A stretch of DNA of 64,000 nt, taken from Stenopsyche tienmushanensis (Eukaryota > Arthropoda > Insecta > Trichoptera > Stenopsychidae). The notes under the pieces were generated by a model that saw nothing but the letters and a program-made list of their open reading frames with translations, was not told where the DNA came from and did not search any database. The stretch lies in contig WACJ01000523.1 in assembly GCA_008973525.1 (NCBI GenBank), positions 682,001 through 746,000 of the forward strand, in the 5' to 3' direction. Numbering within the stretch: position 1 is the stretch's first letter; each line of letters opens with the position of its first letter. Below, one piece after another: positions 24,375 to 35,640 of this stretch. Position numbers and translations under genes: made by a program.

Positions 24375-24665
24375 CGGTAAACACGGTTGACATAATATTT
24401 TAAGTTTTAATCAATCGATATTATTTATGAATTTCTTCTATATAATCCGCTATCGCCTCTACCAGATTTATATCAACATTTTTTTTAAAAAAAATATTTT
24501 CAAAAAGTGGTAATTTTCCAAAAAAATACATTTTTCTCTAAGATAGAGACTATAGCGACACTCTTACTGATTAAAAATCTTTTTGCTTTTTTTAATTTTC
24601 GATGACTAAAAAAGTTAAAATTGTGTCAACAACGATACACCATTTTTACCCCTTACACTTAATCA
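24375..24665 (+). mobile_element. Family Y element, right part
   Basis: It runs from AAACACGGTTGACATAATAT to ATTTTTACCCCTTACACT and aligns with 12125-12420. Confidence 0.6.
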
Positions 24666-24951
24666 CTTCGTTTCAGTTCAGTTCCAAACATTTATTATAT
24701 ATCGGTTAGGTTATAGTTTTAGTTCCAGGAAAAAATAACCGATTTCCGATTCAGCTCTGGGTGATCAATTTTTGATTTTTTTAAAATATTTTTATTTGTG
24801 TAAAAAAAATATTTTCTAACATAAACCATCACTCAAGAAAATCTTTTTAAATCCCACAATATCGTTACGTTACATTTTTAGAAAGACTTAAGAAGATTTT
24901 CATTTCAATCTGCATTAATATTTTTTTTGAATTTATTCTCTTTAACCCTTT

Positions 24952-24985
24952 AAAGAGGTGAGACACAAAAAAATTATTAAACTTA
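24952..24985 (+). mobile_element. PiggyBac-like end fragment
   Basis: TTAACCCTTTAAAGAGGTGA is nearly the same as the left end of the element at 25417. It is cut off where repeat K begins. Confidence 0.5.
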
Positions 24986-25413
24986 TTCATCATAAAACAT
25001 TAAAATGGTTCATTAAAACCTAACCATGCTGACTCCTCGGGATCAGCACTATCGGAAGTGGATCCTGATGAGGAGAGCCCAAAAAGAGGATGATGAGAGA
25101 CCGAACCGCAGTTGCGTGGGGCTCTGCTATCCGCATCAGCTTCGGCTGACGACGACAAATAAAACATTCGATTTTTTTATACGTATTTATTACCAGCGAC
25201 GATCAAGCAAATGTATTCTCCATATTGAAAATGGACATTGTGATGAATGAACCATCCTTAAATAAATTTTCGATGAACATGAAATAACATTTATAATGAC
25301 TAGTTAATATTTAATGTTAAAATTTTGATTGAAACTCGCAGATATTGTATCAACCCTGATGATGCAACATTGCATTTCGCTTGCTCCAATCAAACCACGT
25401 TTATTGAAGTGGC
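24986..25413 (+). mobile_element. Repeat K, copy 2
   Basis: Matches 18405-18815, including the readable stretch with HYRKWILMRRAQKEDDE. It carries an extra segment near 25225-25265 that copy 1 lacks. It is bounded on both sides by piggyBac-like ends. Confidence 0.7.
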
Positions 25414-25416
25414 GAG

Positions 25417-25676
25417 TTAACCCTTTAAAGATGTAAGACACAGTGTTGTGTCCGAATTCCAGTGATTATATGAAAGAGTATCTAACGTACATCGTACGGT
25501 TGTAGAGATCGTTAACCCAAATTTATCGACTAATAATGATATTTTAATAATATAATGAATCGATTTACAAGCTTCATATACGCTGCGACGGTCCAGATAA
25601 ATAAGTTGGGCGGACTTACAAATATAGCATCTAAGTTTATGATGATTTAAAATTATTTCACTACTCAAAGTGTTAA
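25417..25676 (+). mobile_element. PiggyBac-like MITE with TTAA duplication
   Basis: The outer TTAA lies at 25417-25420 and 25673-25676. The left end is CCCTTTAAAGATGTAAGACA and the right end is CTACTCAAAGTG. The interior, including ACGTACATCGTACGGTTGTA, matches the element at 43157-43530. TTAA plus CCCTTT is the piggyBac signature. No transposase. Confidence 0.7.
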
Positions 25677-25704
25677 GCATTGATTTGATGTGTATTGACT
25701 GGAT

Positions 25705-25885
25705 GTTTGGAAGTCCTAGGCTGTAGTATATAACGCTAGAAAACCAATTGAAATATGGGAATCCCAGTTTGGATAGATAACAAATATATGTAAGTAGAGG
25801 ATAAGCTAATAAAATACATGATAATAGCTCGACATAACAAAAATTGGGTTGATAACAAAATTATCTGGAGTATTGATCAAGCAGG
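25705..25885 (+). repeat. Repeat T, copy 1
   Basis: Direct, diverged copy of 27510-27700. Shared blocks are TTTGGAAGTCC, GGGAATCCCAGTTTGG and ATTGGGTTGATAACAAAATTAT. Class unknown. Confidence 0.6.
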
Positions 25886-27509
25886 CACAGGATGAACAAA
25901 TAGTAAATATTACAGTATTATACGATTTTACAGTCATATTTTTTTAAATACATAGAATATACTTGAATGGCGTTTTATGGAAAAAAGTTTCAGAGCAACT
26001 GTCCTAGATGAGAGGATTGATGGTCTCACACAACCCGCCACTCTATTCATGTCAATTCCTGACTTAATACGGTGAGAATTTTTGAATGATAACATCTTCC
26101 AGCGTCGATTGCCTCTTTTTAATTCGTGTATATTAAGCTTATAAATGTGCCAGTCACATTGGAACCGTGGTAATACAAAAAAAAAACAAAATTAAGTATG
26201 AAAAAAACTACCAAAAAGCGGGCAGAAGCGTGCGAAAATGATAATTTCAGACAATGAACATAGGAAAATTCGATCCAAATCATGAACGACTTTAAATTCA
26301 CGCGTAAATCGAAGGTCTTGCGCAACATTTCAAGTGTTGAAAATCTCATACACGGCCATAATGAATAGAACAATCGGCTGTGTGTATCGCGATTTTGCTC
26401 TCGGCCATGTCGAATCAATAAATCATCGATACATCTATTGTAAATCAATTAAATCATAAATTAAAAATTTACCAGACAATAAAAAATTAATAATAAACTT
26501 CACTGCCGCGTATTGATTGTAACAAAAAGCATCGATAATCAATTAAATTGATGCCTGCGAAGAAAATATTAACAGCCATTAAATTTTCAATCGATATTTG
26601 TGTCGTGACGCATTCATCGTCAAAAAAAATCCATAGATTGTGTGAATTTTCATACGAATATGCACTCATCGGAGTAAATCAATCTTCCATGATTATTTAT
26701 GTTTTTTATGATCCATTATAAAGATTAGTATGTGTGTTTTTTTTTGGGCGTTCATTTCCCACGTCGGACGAAATCGACCGTATGGTGAAACTTTGATACA
26801 TGTGAAAAATTACAATCTTCAGATCGTTCGAACGCGTCGATGTGTCATAGTTTGGGAGCCACTGGGATTGAGATATAATGATATTTTGCGACAGGAATGT
26901 TCCGAGATTCTGCAATGTGATATGCTTCGTTCATCATTAAAAATCCATCAAACATTTCAGCCGAGAGACCGGCGATATTTGCAAAAAATGCTCGCAAAAC
27001 GTCAAAAAATCATTATAAAACGAAAATATGATCGTTCTGAGATGACGTTCGTATTGTAAATGTTGTCGAGATGTCATTGTGCCGTTGTAAAATATACACA
27101 TGTATTAATCTTCGACGATGGAAATTTTTCTTTGATTTGACAGAACACCTGGAAACTTTCAAGTACTCCTAATATATTTGTATCTGTCGACATTGTTTGT
27201 ATTTGACACCTACACCACGTCTCAGAGCTTATGGTACTTTAGAAGTTTTTAGCTCCACCCATATTACAATATCGTCATGGTACAAAAACATATTTATCTT
27301 ACACAATACCATCGATACCAATGGATCCAGAATATTCGCCATCAGTTTAATATATAAATATAGGAGGCATTCGTCAAATTACATTTGCTTTAGGTTAAGG
27401 ATTCTTAAGAATTAATTAAACGGGAAAAGGCTTAAGATAAAAAAGAAGCGGGTGAAAAATAATCGAAATGACTGTATTATATTAATATCCAAGCAAGTAT
27501 CCTTATTTT
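25886..27509. other. Intergenic, mostly transposon-free
   Basis: 26020-27060 contains no repeat that I can pair. A plus-strand frame of 109 codons at 26730-27059 ends in a basic stretch (KMLAKRQKIIIKRKYDR) but matches no family I know and has an opposing frame. I leave it as non-coding or hypothetical. Confidence 0.35.
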
Positions 27510-27700
27510 CTGGAAATTTGGAAGTCCCAGCAATACAATACATAGCACTAGGAAACTAATTTAAATCTGGGAATCTCAGTTTGGGTATAAAACATTTATA
27601 CAGGAAGAGATATGCTAAACAAAATACATTATAATCATTTAAGATTGCAAGCTGGAATTTGGGTTGTTAATAATATTATCGGAAGTATTGTTTTAACAAT
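27510..27700 (+). repeat. Repeat T, copy 2
   Basis: Partner of 25705-25885, in the same orientation, immediately left of M1 copy d. Confidence 0.6.
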
Positions 27701-27707
27701 ACAATTA

Positions 27708-28580
27708 ACAGGGCTATCTAAAAAGTAAGGTTACAAGGACTTGAGGCTGGGGAAAAAATGTTTTGAAGTTGGTGCACCTGGCGTGTAGAGGACTAACGAT
27801 CAGTTTATTTGATCCCGCGTGTTTTTCAGTCATTTTTTTCAGTCACAGTAAATTCTTCCGATGGAGAAATCAGTCGCGCGTTTCCAGTCACTTCTCATCC
27901 GTGCGGTTATCTGGTTTTTAACTTCGCAGAACATCGGAAGCTTGTGGGAGTTTATAATAGTGTAATTATTAATCTGTGCAGATTTAACTCGCCAGATTAA
28001 CAGCGATGCGCATAAGGTGGGTGTCGTGAGGAGTCATCGGATAGCCTTGATTACGGAAGGACGTCCTTCCCGCGGCCCAAATCTCTTTCTCGTGCTTAAT
28101 AAGAAGTTATCTAAGCTCCTACACTTTAGTAGTGGTGAAGAATCGATAACATGTCATGAAGTGGGTTAAATTGATCAAAGAAGACCGTATGACGAGGTAA
28201 GGAATGGAAGATCATCAGTGATTTCAGATGAACTTGTACAAAAAATTGAAGAACAAGTGCAAAATGACCATCGGGTGATACTTAACAACCTTCACGAAGT
28301 ATTTTCTGATATTTCTAGAAGTATCCTCGGTGATATTATGTCGGAAAAACTAGATTAAAAGAAGCTGTGTGCGAGATGGGTGCCCAGAATGCTCACATCG
28401 GAGGATTGCCAAAACCGCTTGATCGCCCCGGGTGAATTTTTGGATCATTTTGCATAGCTTTTCTGGGTTTTATTCTGACGGGGGAAAAGACGGGAATACC
28501 CCAGAATCCAAAAGACGATCCAAAAACGACAAGCTGATGGCGTGACTACAGTTATAACCTTACTTTCTGGATGATCCTCG
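27708..28580 (+). mobile_element. Mariner family M1, copy d (best transposase remnant)
   Basis: The left end is near 27710 and the right end is GTAACCT-type TTACTTTCTGGATGATCCTCG, closing at TA 28581-28582. The plus strand after 28130 preserves the N-terminal domain of mariner transposase: SVISDELVQKIEEQ, SRSILGDIMSEKLD, then a stop, then KKLCARWVPRMLTSED. The catalytic domain is missing. A Z element is inserted at about 27969-28130, splitting the helix-turn-helix region. Confidence 0.85.
27969..28130 (-). mobile_element. Z element nested in M1 copy d
   Basis: Inverted and centrally deleted relative to 29945-30165. It shares GGAAGGACGTCCTTCC and ATTAATCTGTGCAG. M1 sequence resumes on both sides, so Z arrived after M1. 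Confidence 0.65.
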
Positions 28581-28984
28581 TACAATCAAATAAATTCTGC
28601 ATAAGAATGGTGAATCACATATTATGTATAACATATTATCAAATTGAAAATGAACAAGACTGCAACGTTTTGAATTCCATTTCATTCAACGTATTTTATA
28701 TGTTTGAAATCAGATCTGAGTCCATATATTTTACTGGAGGGATCTCATTTGGGCAGCTTTTCTTGAATATCAATTGCATTATCAATTTCCACGCCTTTGA
28801 ATGTCATCATGTTAATGTCAAGATCCATGCATTTCCGTTGGAAATCTCAAGATTTACGTCTGAACCAGGTATATTCGAAATAATGCTTAAAGGCGGAGAT
28901 TGTTTCATAAATCATAATGAAATGGAACTGCAAAAATTATACGCAAATTATGGAGGAGTAATTTTAGGGTTCTACGTTGCATAG
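28571..28984 (+). CDS. Hypothetical open frame of 137 codons (doubtful)
   Basis: This is the longest uninterrupted frame with a start in the window. It starts with ATG inside the right terminal repeat of M1 copy d and continues into unique DNA. The composition is plausible for a protein (IRSESIYFTGGISFGQLF, HNEMELQKLYANYGGV), but I recognise no domain, and a frame of this length is not rare enough in 64 kb to exclude chance. No splice or promoter context was seen. Confidence 0.15.
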   Translation: MILVQSNKFCIRMVNHILCITYYQIENEQDCNVLNSISFNVFYMFEIRSESIYFTGGISFGQLFLNINCIINFHAFECHHVNVKIHAFPLEISRFTSEPGIFEIMLKGGDCFINHNEMELQKLYANYGGVILGFYVA

Positions 28985-29199
28985 TTTGCAATTTCTCAGT
29001 ACAGGTAAAAATTGAGTCGGACACGTTTTAAAAGCAATTTGGTAAATGATTAACAGTTCATTGTTCTCGGATCCTCTTTAAGGCATAAAATACTTACGAC
29101 CATCGAGTCACTGACCCAGTTATAAAATATTCCACTTTGTGATTGTGGACGTACTGCAATTCGCCGCAATAAGTTAAACAGAAACGATACAAAAATGTA

Positions 29200-29560
29200 G
29201 TCCCATTAGACATGATGAGGCGATGGGTTAATTAGTTGTTGAATTTGGATGAAGGAGGAGGTATGGGTGAGGTTGCAAAATGGTCATGCAATAGGTCATG
29301 AATGGGTGGGTGGGTGTGTGTGACCACCCAGGTGCTGTGAGCTGTGTGTTGGGAATGCGATACTGCGCTTGTACTACCGGCACCAGAGCTCGCAACAATC
29401 GGTCGCGACCCATTTTTACTCATCTGCATAACCCTTTCGATGCCGCGACACTCGCATGCCTAATTATGACCTCTGTATGCTGATCACGATGACCAAGGTC
29501 AACGTTTGCATCCAAATTTGCAACGCTGGGAAAGAGTCGCCTGGGCCGGACCAGTAGAAT
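29200..29560. promoter_or_regulatory. Transposon-free island with Ci/Gli and FTZ-F1 sites
   Basis: This GC-richer island, with no paired repeat, contains a perfect GACCACCCA at 29322-29330, a TAATTA homeodomain core at 29461-29466 and a perfect FTZ-F1 site CCAAGGTCA at 29493-29501. These factors act on engrailed in Drosophila, so this is a reasonable shared-enhancer candidate. Motif evidence only. Confidence 0.4.
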
Positions 29561-29635
29561 TGCATTCATTTAAAGTGATATTTATTTTCTAATTATGAGA
29601 ACTTTTATTAAGAACATTCGTTAATGAAAATTGTT

Positions 29636-29830
29636 AGCTAAAAATGCGGCTGTGTGTTGTGTAATATATAATAAAATAGGCTGACTAGTGGTGTACTGAT
29701 TGCTTTATACTACGTATGTATAAAGCAAAACACATCAGCGCAGTGTATGCGCGTAGCATCTCTATAATAGCATATTCAGCTGTCCGAGTTTCATTTTGAC
29801 ATTGCAATTTATAATGTTTCCATTCTTAAA
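29636..29830 (+). mobile_element. Repeat R5, copy 2
   Basis: Carries CTGTGTGTTGTGTAATATAT and AATAAAATAGGC as in copy 1, then a diverged remainder. A Z element follows about 115 bases to the right. Confidence 0.6.
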
Positions 29831-29944
29831 TTGCCTGAAAATATTATTTTTCATTCAGGATTAAAAATTAATGAGCTTTTGTACATTGCTATCGTCGTAT
29901 TTGATACATTCAAAATGTATAATACAGTTTATAACAAGAAGACT

Positions 29945-30165
29945 TGAAAGATCTGAACGCAGGAAGGACGTCTTCCCGCAGCCAAAGCTATCCGATAACT
30001 CTCCTTCTGCGCATCGCCGCCGACATCGACAACGGTACCCATGAAAGAAGCACTAGATGTTATTGTTTCAGACGCAATGTGTCTGCAGCACCACAGAAGA
30101 TGTCACTGTTAATCAGGTGAATTGATTCTGCACAGATTAACAGCGTCATTGCATGGGGATACTAT
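29945..30165 (+). mobile_element. Z element, copy 2
   Basis: Runs from AGGAAGGACGTCTTCCCGCA to TAACAGCGTCATTGCATGGG. The interior aligns with 42995-43156 joined to 43531-43600. No coding capacity was seen. Confidence 0.65.
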
Positions 30166-30216
30166 TTCGGCCACGCTTCTGAATCATTGAGCCACATTTT
30201 TTTCGAAAATATTGCT

Positions 30217-30326
30217 GGAAACAAACAAACTCAAAAAAGTACATGTATTATATTGGTGACTAACTTCCTATAGCGTTTTGTTTCTATAGTGTGGTCTCTA
30301 TCTCAACGCTATGGAAGGATTGACAC
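30217..30326. mobile_element. Pogo-like MITE, 5'-truncated
   Basis: CTAACTTCCTATAGCGTTTT through CTATGGAAGGATTGACAC matches the right two thirds of the complete copies at 7306 and 41053. Confidence 0.6.
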
Positions 30327-30329
30327 TAA

Positions 30330-31025
30330 TATATTGTATTATGAGCAATATTTGTACGTTTCAAGCTCTTCAATATAGTATAATAAATCCTGGAGAAGAG
30401 TTGTGCACCACTGCCGCGCACGATAATCATAAAGTGCACATAAAAGTCTTCAATTTAGTAATCACAGTATTTTATGCGGAGTTAAGCTGTTAACTCCGCA
30501 TCACGAGATTAAGAGTCACAGATTTCGAGAATGACTCGCATATTTACCGAACACAATACTTTTCTTATCGTCACTATTATTCAATATGCTATCGAATATC
30601 GAATCATGATCGCTATTTACTCTTTAAAAAAAAGTTTTAACAAACCCATAAATCGAACAATAGAGACCCTTGCACAACAAAAACAAAATTAATCAAGTCG
30701 AACATCAACAAAAAGCCTTTTTTTTATATGCCAACTTCAACAACATCGCCAATCGATAATATCGATATGATTTCGAGATAAGCGTACGTTTTATTTCATG
30801 CAATAAAATGCATAAATACAAAACTCACAAGATTATGTTTTATTTCTCCTCAATTCATATACAACATTTTGTTAATTGTATCATCAAAAAGCATTTCCTC
30901 AAAATTGATGCTCAAACTGTGAAGAATTCCAATGATTTATTTTTCTCTTCAAAATATCGATTTGGCATATTTTTCTATATACATTGCCAAATAATTTAAA
31001 ATTCGACCAATCGTATAATGAAACT
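30330..31025. other. Intergenic, nothing recognised
   Basis: AT-rich and transposon-free by eye. No coding or RNA signature. Confidence 0.4.
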
Positions 31026-31029
31026 TAAC

Positions 31030-31170
31030 AGGCAATCTCTCACATATAGGGGAGGGCCTATCTAATTTATAATTCGCAAGGCTGGGTTCGATTCCGACTA
31101 AGATATTACCATGGATGAATTTTCGAGAACGTGCAATTAGGATAATTCTGGTTCGTGGGCAGGACTACCA
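31030..31170 (+). mobile_element. tRNA-derived SINE relic
   Basis: GGTTCGATTCC at 31085-31095 is a perfect tRNA B box. The upstream GAGGGCCTATCTAA could be a decayed A box. The sequence cannot form a tRNA cloverleaf as it stands, so I call it a SINE relic rather than a tRNA gene. Confidence 0.45.
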
Positions 31171-31369
31171 CTTATAATTTTACTCATCAACAATAAGCTA
31201 ACAATATCATACATTTCTGCGAGCAATGAATTTACTCATTACTATCTTCAAATTAAGATTGTAATTAATTATTTCTTTATATAATGATCAAAAATTCAGT
31301 ATTTGTAACATATGTTTTTAGATAAAAGGATCAAGAAGGAATTATTTTAATAATTGATTATAATTTGTA

Positions 31370-31651
31370 TGAATATCATCCAGAAAGTAAGGTTACAGCA
31401 TTTATATAGGATCAAAAAATGCTTGTATTTAATTGAAATTCACAAGATACTTCGAAAAGTCAAAAAACTGATGAGTGCACCGATCTCGCACGGACGGGTG
31501 GTGGCAGGAGCGCGCGACGACCTCTCCATCGGAAGAATTTACTGTGACTGAACCCTCCTATATGCAGTCAAAGTGTGTCAACTTCAAAACAAAAACAAAA
31601 AATCCCTCGCCCTCAGAAGCCCTGTTAATCTTACTTTCTGGATGATCCTCG
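31370..31651. mobile_element. Mariner family M1, copy e (282 bp)
   Basis: Both M1 ends are present with TA at 31368-31369 and 31652-31653. Most of the interior, including all transposase, is deleted. Confidence 0.8.
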
Positions 31652-31892
31652 TAAAACGATTCAAATTACAAACTAGGATAAAAGTATAAATAGACCAGGT
31701 TTTCGGGATGTATCCCGAAGCTGAGAGTATGCTATTCAGATTCAGAACATATGGCAAGTTCAACTAAAGCCAACGAACAGATGCTGGACAATTTCGATGA
31801 ATTTATACCGATCTGATGCCAACTGTAAACTGTACGATATTCGCTATTATAAAGCCATAAAACGAATGTGACATTTGAAGAGTGGCACATTA

Positions 31893-32140
31893 AGGGAGCA
31901 TTCTAGTCTGGTATTTGGAAAAAAATCGATAGCATATTTTTAAAGTTAAGCTTTTAAGAATATATACTCCAAAGAAATTTCCAAAATTCTAGCTATTTTG
32001 TGAAAATATATTTTTTTCTTTCAGGCTGGAACAACGATGATGACATCTATACTAATAAAGATTTTTTTTTATTTAAATGACTAAAAGGGTTGAAATCGCA
32101 TCAAGCTGGACACGTTATTTTTTTCCACTTAAACTTTACA
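31893..32140 (+). mobile_element. Family Y element, short copy
   Basis: GCATTCTAGTCTGGTATTTG at left corresponds to 11537, and AAGCTGGACACGTTATTTTT at right corresponds to 12385. The middle is deleted. Confidence 0.55.
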
Positions 32141-32929
32141 CCGAAAACTGAAAAACAACACCGATTCATACTAAACGACGAGAGTGTTAATATTAACAAA
32201 TTGATACAGTTCTGCTTTGATTTACTTACTATATTTATTCTATAAGTTACCCTGATTAATTCACATCATCATTCGATTGTGTGCATTGATTATCTGAATT
32301 AATTGTGCTAAAATATTTGACCTGGTATTCATTTGAATCCTGGTGGTTAAAATAAATCTTACAAGTCTTGATGGGAATTAAATTTAGCGTTTGACCCTGT
32401 TCAAGGATGTAAAATAAATCTTTCCCGAGAGGAAAAGTTTGGAAATCCCAAGAAGTACCCAATGGCAGAATCGGTGCTAGTAAAAAGACGCGGTAGCTAT
32501 TTATTTGTTTTGTAAAGGAAAACACGTAAAACCGCATGTTTATCCATAAAAAAGATAGAGCTGATATAGTAGATCAAAGAGACATTCCAGATCCGAACCG
32601 GGACCTCCTACCAAGAGACCAGCATACACGTTTCTTCGACCACTGCTCTACCTGATTTTCGGTAGCATTCGAAAAAATAGATTTGCTACTGCGGTAACGC
32701 CGCGTCGGCTCGTCTGTCATTAGTTGCTGACCACTAACCGGCCTGTTGACTACTCAAATTGACTTGCAATGTGTTATTTCATTATGCAATGGACTTGCAC
32801 CTTCCATTGTTCGCCGCAGAAGCGCAGGACTCTTTGCATTCATACGCGTGCACTTGAAGGATGTGGAGGAAGAGATCCTAAAATGAGGACCGTATGCTGA
32901 AAACAACAAAAAAAAGAAATGTCACCCAA
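32141..32929. other. Intergenic, nothing recognised
   Basis: 32590-32900 is GC-richer, transposon-free by eye and without coding signature. Confidence 0.35.
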
Positions 32930-33085
32930 TCATTCCATTTGTCCAAGATAATTAAAATTGATGTACATGATTAAAATTGTACTACTTTCTACTAATACAA
33001 AATGACTTATATCATTTTAAAAAACGTCAAGTGTAAACATTATATAGTACTAATATTTAAGCGTTACATTTGGATGATCATTTAT
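32930..33085 (-). repeat. Repeat X, inverted copy
   Basis: In reverse this reads CATCCAAATGTAACGCTTAA through TTTTGTATTAGTAGAA and AGTACAATTTTAATCATG. It matches the two direct copies inside the engrailed intron (52885 and 53690). Confidence 0.7.
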
Positions 33086-33089
33086 ATAA

Positions 33090-34375
33090 TTGTTTTTAGC
33101 TTTATAATTTATATATTGCATAAATATATATATGTAGTTTATAAGCACTGGACATTCGAATAAGGCTCATCATGTATGCAGACTTGATATCTTGAAGAAA
33201 ATCAAGATCTGAATGCTACAGATGATCGCCGAATTATTTTATTTGTTTCGGCTGATTAAATGTATTATTATGATATCGCTTATATTTATCGAGTGTGAAA
33301 TGGAGCTTATTTGTCGTGATTACACCGAATTTGCGGAGGTTTTTGTGTGTATAGAATTTATCGGAGTGGCCTGTGGCTCACTCTACATATAAATAAGAAA
33401 CGATTTCACCCTTGAACCGAATTTAGCTCACTCATTATACAAGTTGTGTTCCGGTCTTGAAAGAAACATAAAGGTCATATTTCAAATGCTCCACCACCGT
33501 AAATGCCATAATTGAAAAATGTCTAACCACCACAAGCCATAAGCACGAATACGATTTTTTATTCAGTAATCTTGGCGGTAAATGCCCACAATGGCTCCGA
33601 TACGATATTTTAATCCGGTGATTTCCTGTCTCAAATGAAGCTATTTAGTTTGGGTATTCAATGTTTGTTTTTTTATTCCAGATCATGACTTTAAAATGAG
33701 ATGAAAATCGTTCGCCATTAGAATCGGTCTATGTTGTTTCAATGGTGGTCGATTTGGTGCTTTAGGGCATTCAATTTTAATGCAAGGGTGCCATATACTA
33801 TAGAAACGATATTATGTATTTTGTATGTAACGCAAATTGCCTAATCATAGTCTGAGCAATATATATAGTGTCGTGGGCGTGACGGATATGCAAATTATCT
33901 AGTGTGACTGCAGTTCATTCATACTGGAATACATTTAACATACAAATTAATTTACCGACAATGCAATTAATCTGAAGATGGATGCGTCGCCAAAAGTCGT
34001 TGAGCGCATATGATTTGGAGACATTTGACAGGTTCGAGTGGTCTCTGCGTGCATCATGAGATTATGCTAATATATGTTAATCGCAAAAAAAAGTGTGTTG
34101 GTGATGGTGACGTGGCAAAATCCAAATTGCATAATGCACGGAAAGAATGCGCGGAGGTCAGTGTTTTGAATGCAGAAACCCTTCCCAGACCGGCTCGTGT
34201 ATGCACCGATATGAGTATATCACTGCTACATCAACAACACTGCAAACGCACGCCACTGCTCTTGCCTTCTGCTACAACCTCACCAAAAATGCTCTCATAC
34301 CCCTAAATATCCTATGCAATTTGCTAATTTAACCACTACATAAATGCAATACAAACTGCTGAGCTGCCGAAACGA
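33090..34375. other. Intergenic, nothing recognised
   Basis: A plus-strand frame of 98 codons at 34010-34306 has no recognisable feature. I could not pair any part with another copy. Confidence 0.35.
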
Positions 34376-34379
34376 ACAT

Positions 34380-34700
34380 CACAGAATATGACCAAATGCA
34401 GTCACCACCCCTGAAATGTTGAACAAAATCCACAAAAGGGTATTGGAAGACCGTCAAATAAAATTGCACACGTTAACAGATATGGTAAACATTTCAAAAA
34501 GTGCTTTACATCGCATATTGACTGAAAATTTGAACATGAGAAAGCTATGCGCAAGAAAGATGCCGCGTTTGCTCACAATAGATAAAAACAGTTCGATGTT
34601 TCAATCGAGTGTTTGGGGATGTTTCACAGCAATAAATCCGAGTTTTTGCGTCGATTCATAACCATAGATGAAACATGAATCCATCACTTCACAACTGAGA
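34380..34700 (+). pseudogene. Mariner transposase fragment, lineage M4
   Basis: The translation reads MVNISKSALHRILTENLNMR, then KLCARKMPRLLTID, then after a frameshift FRRFITIDET and, after a stop, IHHFTTEIK. This spans the end of the DNA-binding domain up to the first catalytic Asp (IDET) of a mariner transposase of the GVSKSAVHRILTE type. Terminal repeats were not found. It is a different lineage from M1, M2 and M3. Confidence 0.85.
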
Positions 34701-34794
34701 TAAAATAAATTAGAAAGATGGATAAATATATAGATTTTATGGGTGGGGGAAGATTAGTCTCGCTCGCTACCTCATTTGATGCGAATCACCTATG

Positions 34795-34990
34795 TAAATT
34801 AGTATCTAGAGGGGCTTCCGTGATCGTGCAGATCATATAAGGACGCGGATATGCATTTATGACCGAAAATGCCGCAAAAGCATCTTAACACTCTCGTCGG
34901 CCAGTGTGAATCTGTATTGTTTTTCACGGGGCCCAAATTCGATAGTCGGAGCGTAAACAGATGCTGGATTCGCTTTTCGGAGACTGTTTG
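34795..34990. repeat. Repeat Q, copy 2 (end piece)
   Basis: GGGGCTTCCGTGATCGTGCA and AATGCCGCAAAAG match the inverse of 19515-19600. GGATTCGCTTTTCGGAGACT corresponds to the palindromic core of the other copies. Confidence 0.55.
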
Positions 34991-35344
34991 AGATTTCACT
35001 GCACTTATCCCAGAACATTAATTCGGTTGAAAAACATATTTTTTCTGCAAAAATTTCACTATTTTTTTTAATACTTAAATCAGGAAATTCCAGAAACTTC
35101 TATTAAGAGAATGGTTGTGATCGGAAAATGCTAAGCGCTCGGCAATGAAAAGAAGAAAGCTAAAAAAGCGTTTCACTATTTAGAAATTCATAAAAGTCCG
35201 CAAGGCAAATCTATCAAAAAGAAACTCTTTGTTACAAAAAGATGAGAAAAATTCTCAATCGCTAGATATCGTTTGAATTATTTTAATGAATACCATGCTA
35301 CATAATATAAAGTTATATTTTACTTTAAACATAATTTTTGTATA

Positions 35345-35362
35345 GTATATATATATATATAT
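35345..35362. repeat. TA microsatellite
   Basis: A short TA run in AT-rich surroundings. Confidence 0.8.
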
Positions 35363-35439
35363 TCTTTTATATTATGTTTATTTTATATTTGCATGTGCTA
35401 ATTCCATCAAATAGAAATTAAATAACGGGTCCCGTGCGG

Positions 35440-35640
35440 GGGAACGCAATGGCCACAAAGTCTGCATCCAACCGGTCCGCTTTTCGGACAGCTGACACAA
35501 CGATTGAGCGCCTCGCGATCGGACGCCATGCCCGAACATGTCCACGAACTGTTCAACAAGATAATGCAACTGTTCACACATTCGTTGTCGCAGTGGCTAA
35601 AACCAATGAGTTAATATTCGAATTGCTTCTTCAAGGTAAG
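35440..35640. repeat. Repeat Q, copy 3
   Basis: CCAACCGGTCCGCTTTTCGG through CGATCGGACGCCATGCCCGA matches the inverse of 19390-19490 closely. It ends near a GGTAAGT-like sequence at 35636. Confidence 0.65.

Noticed and set aside
31030..31170. tRNA gene
   Set aside because: There is a perfect B box but no credible A box, acceptor stem or anticodon arm. A SINE relic is a better fit.
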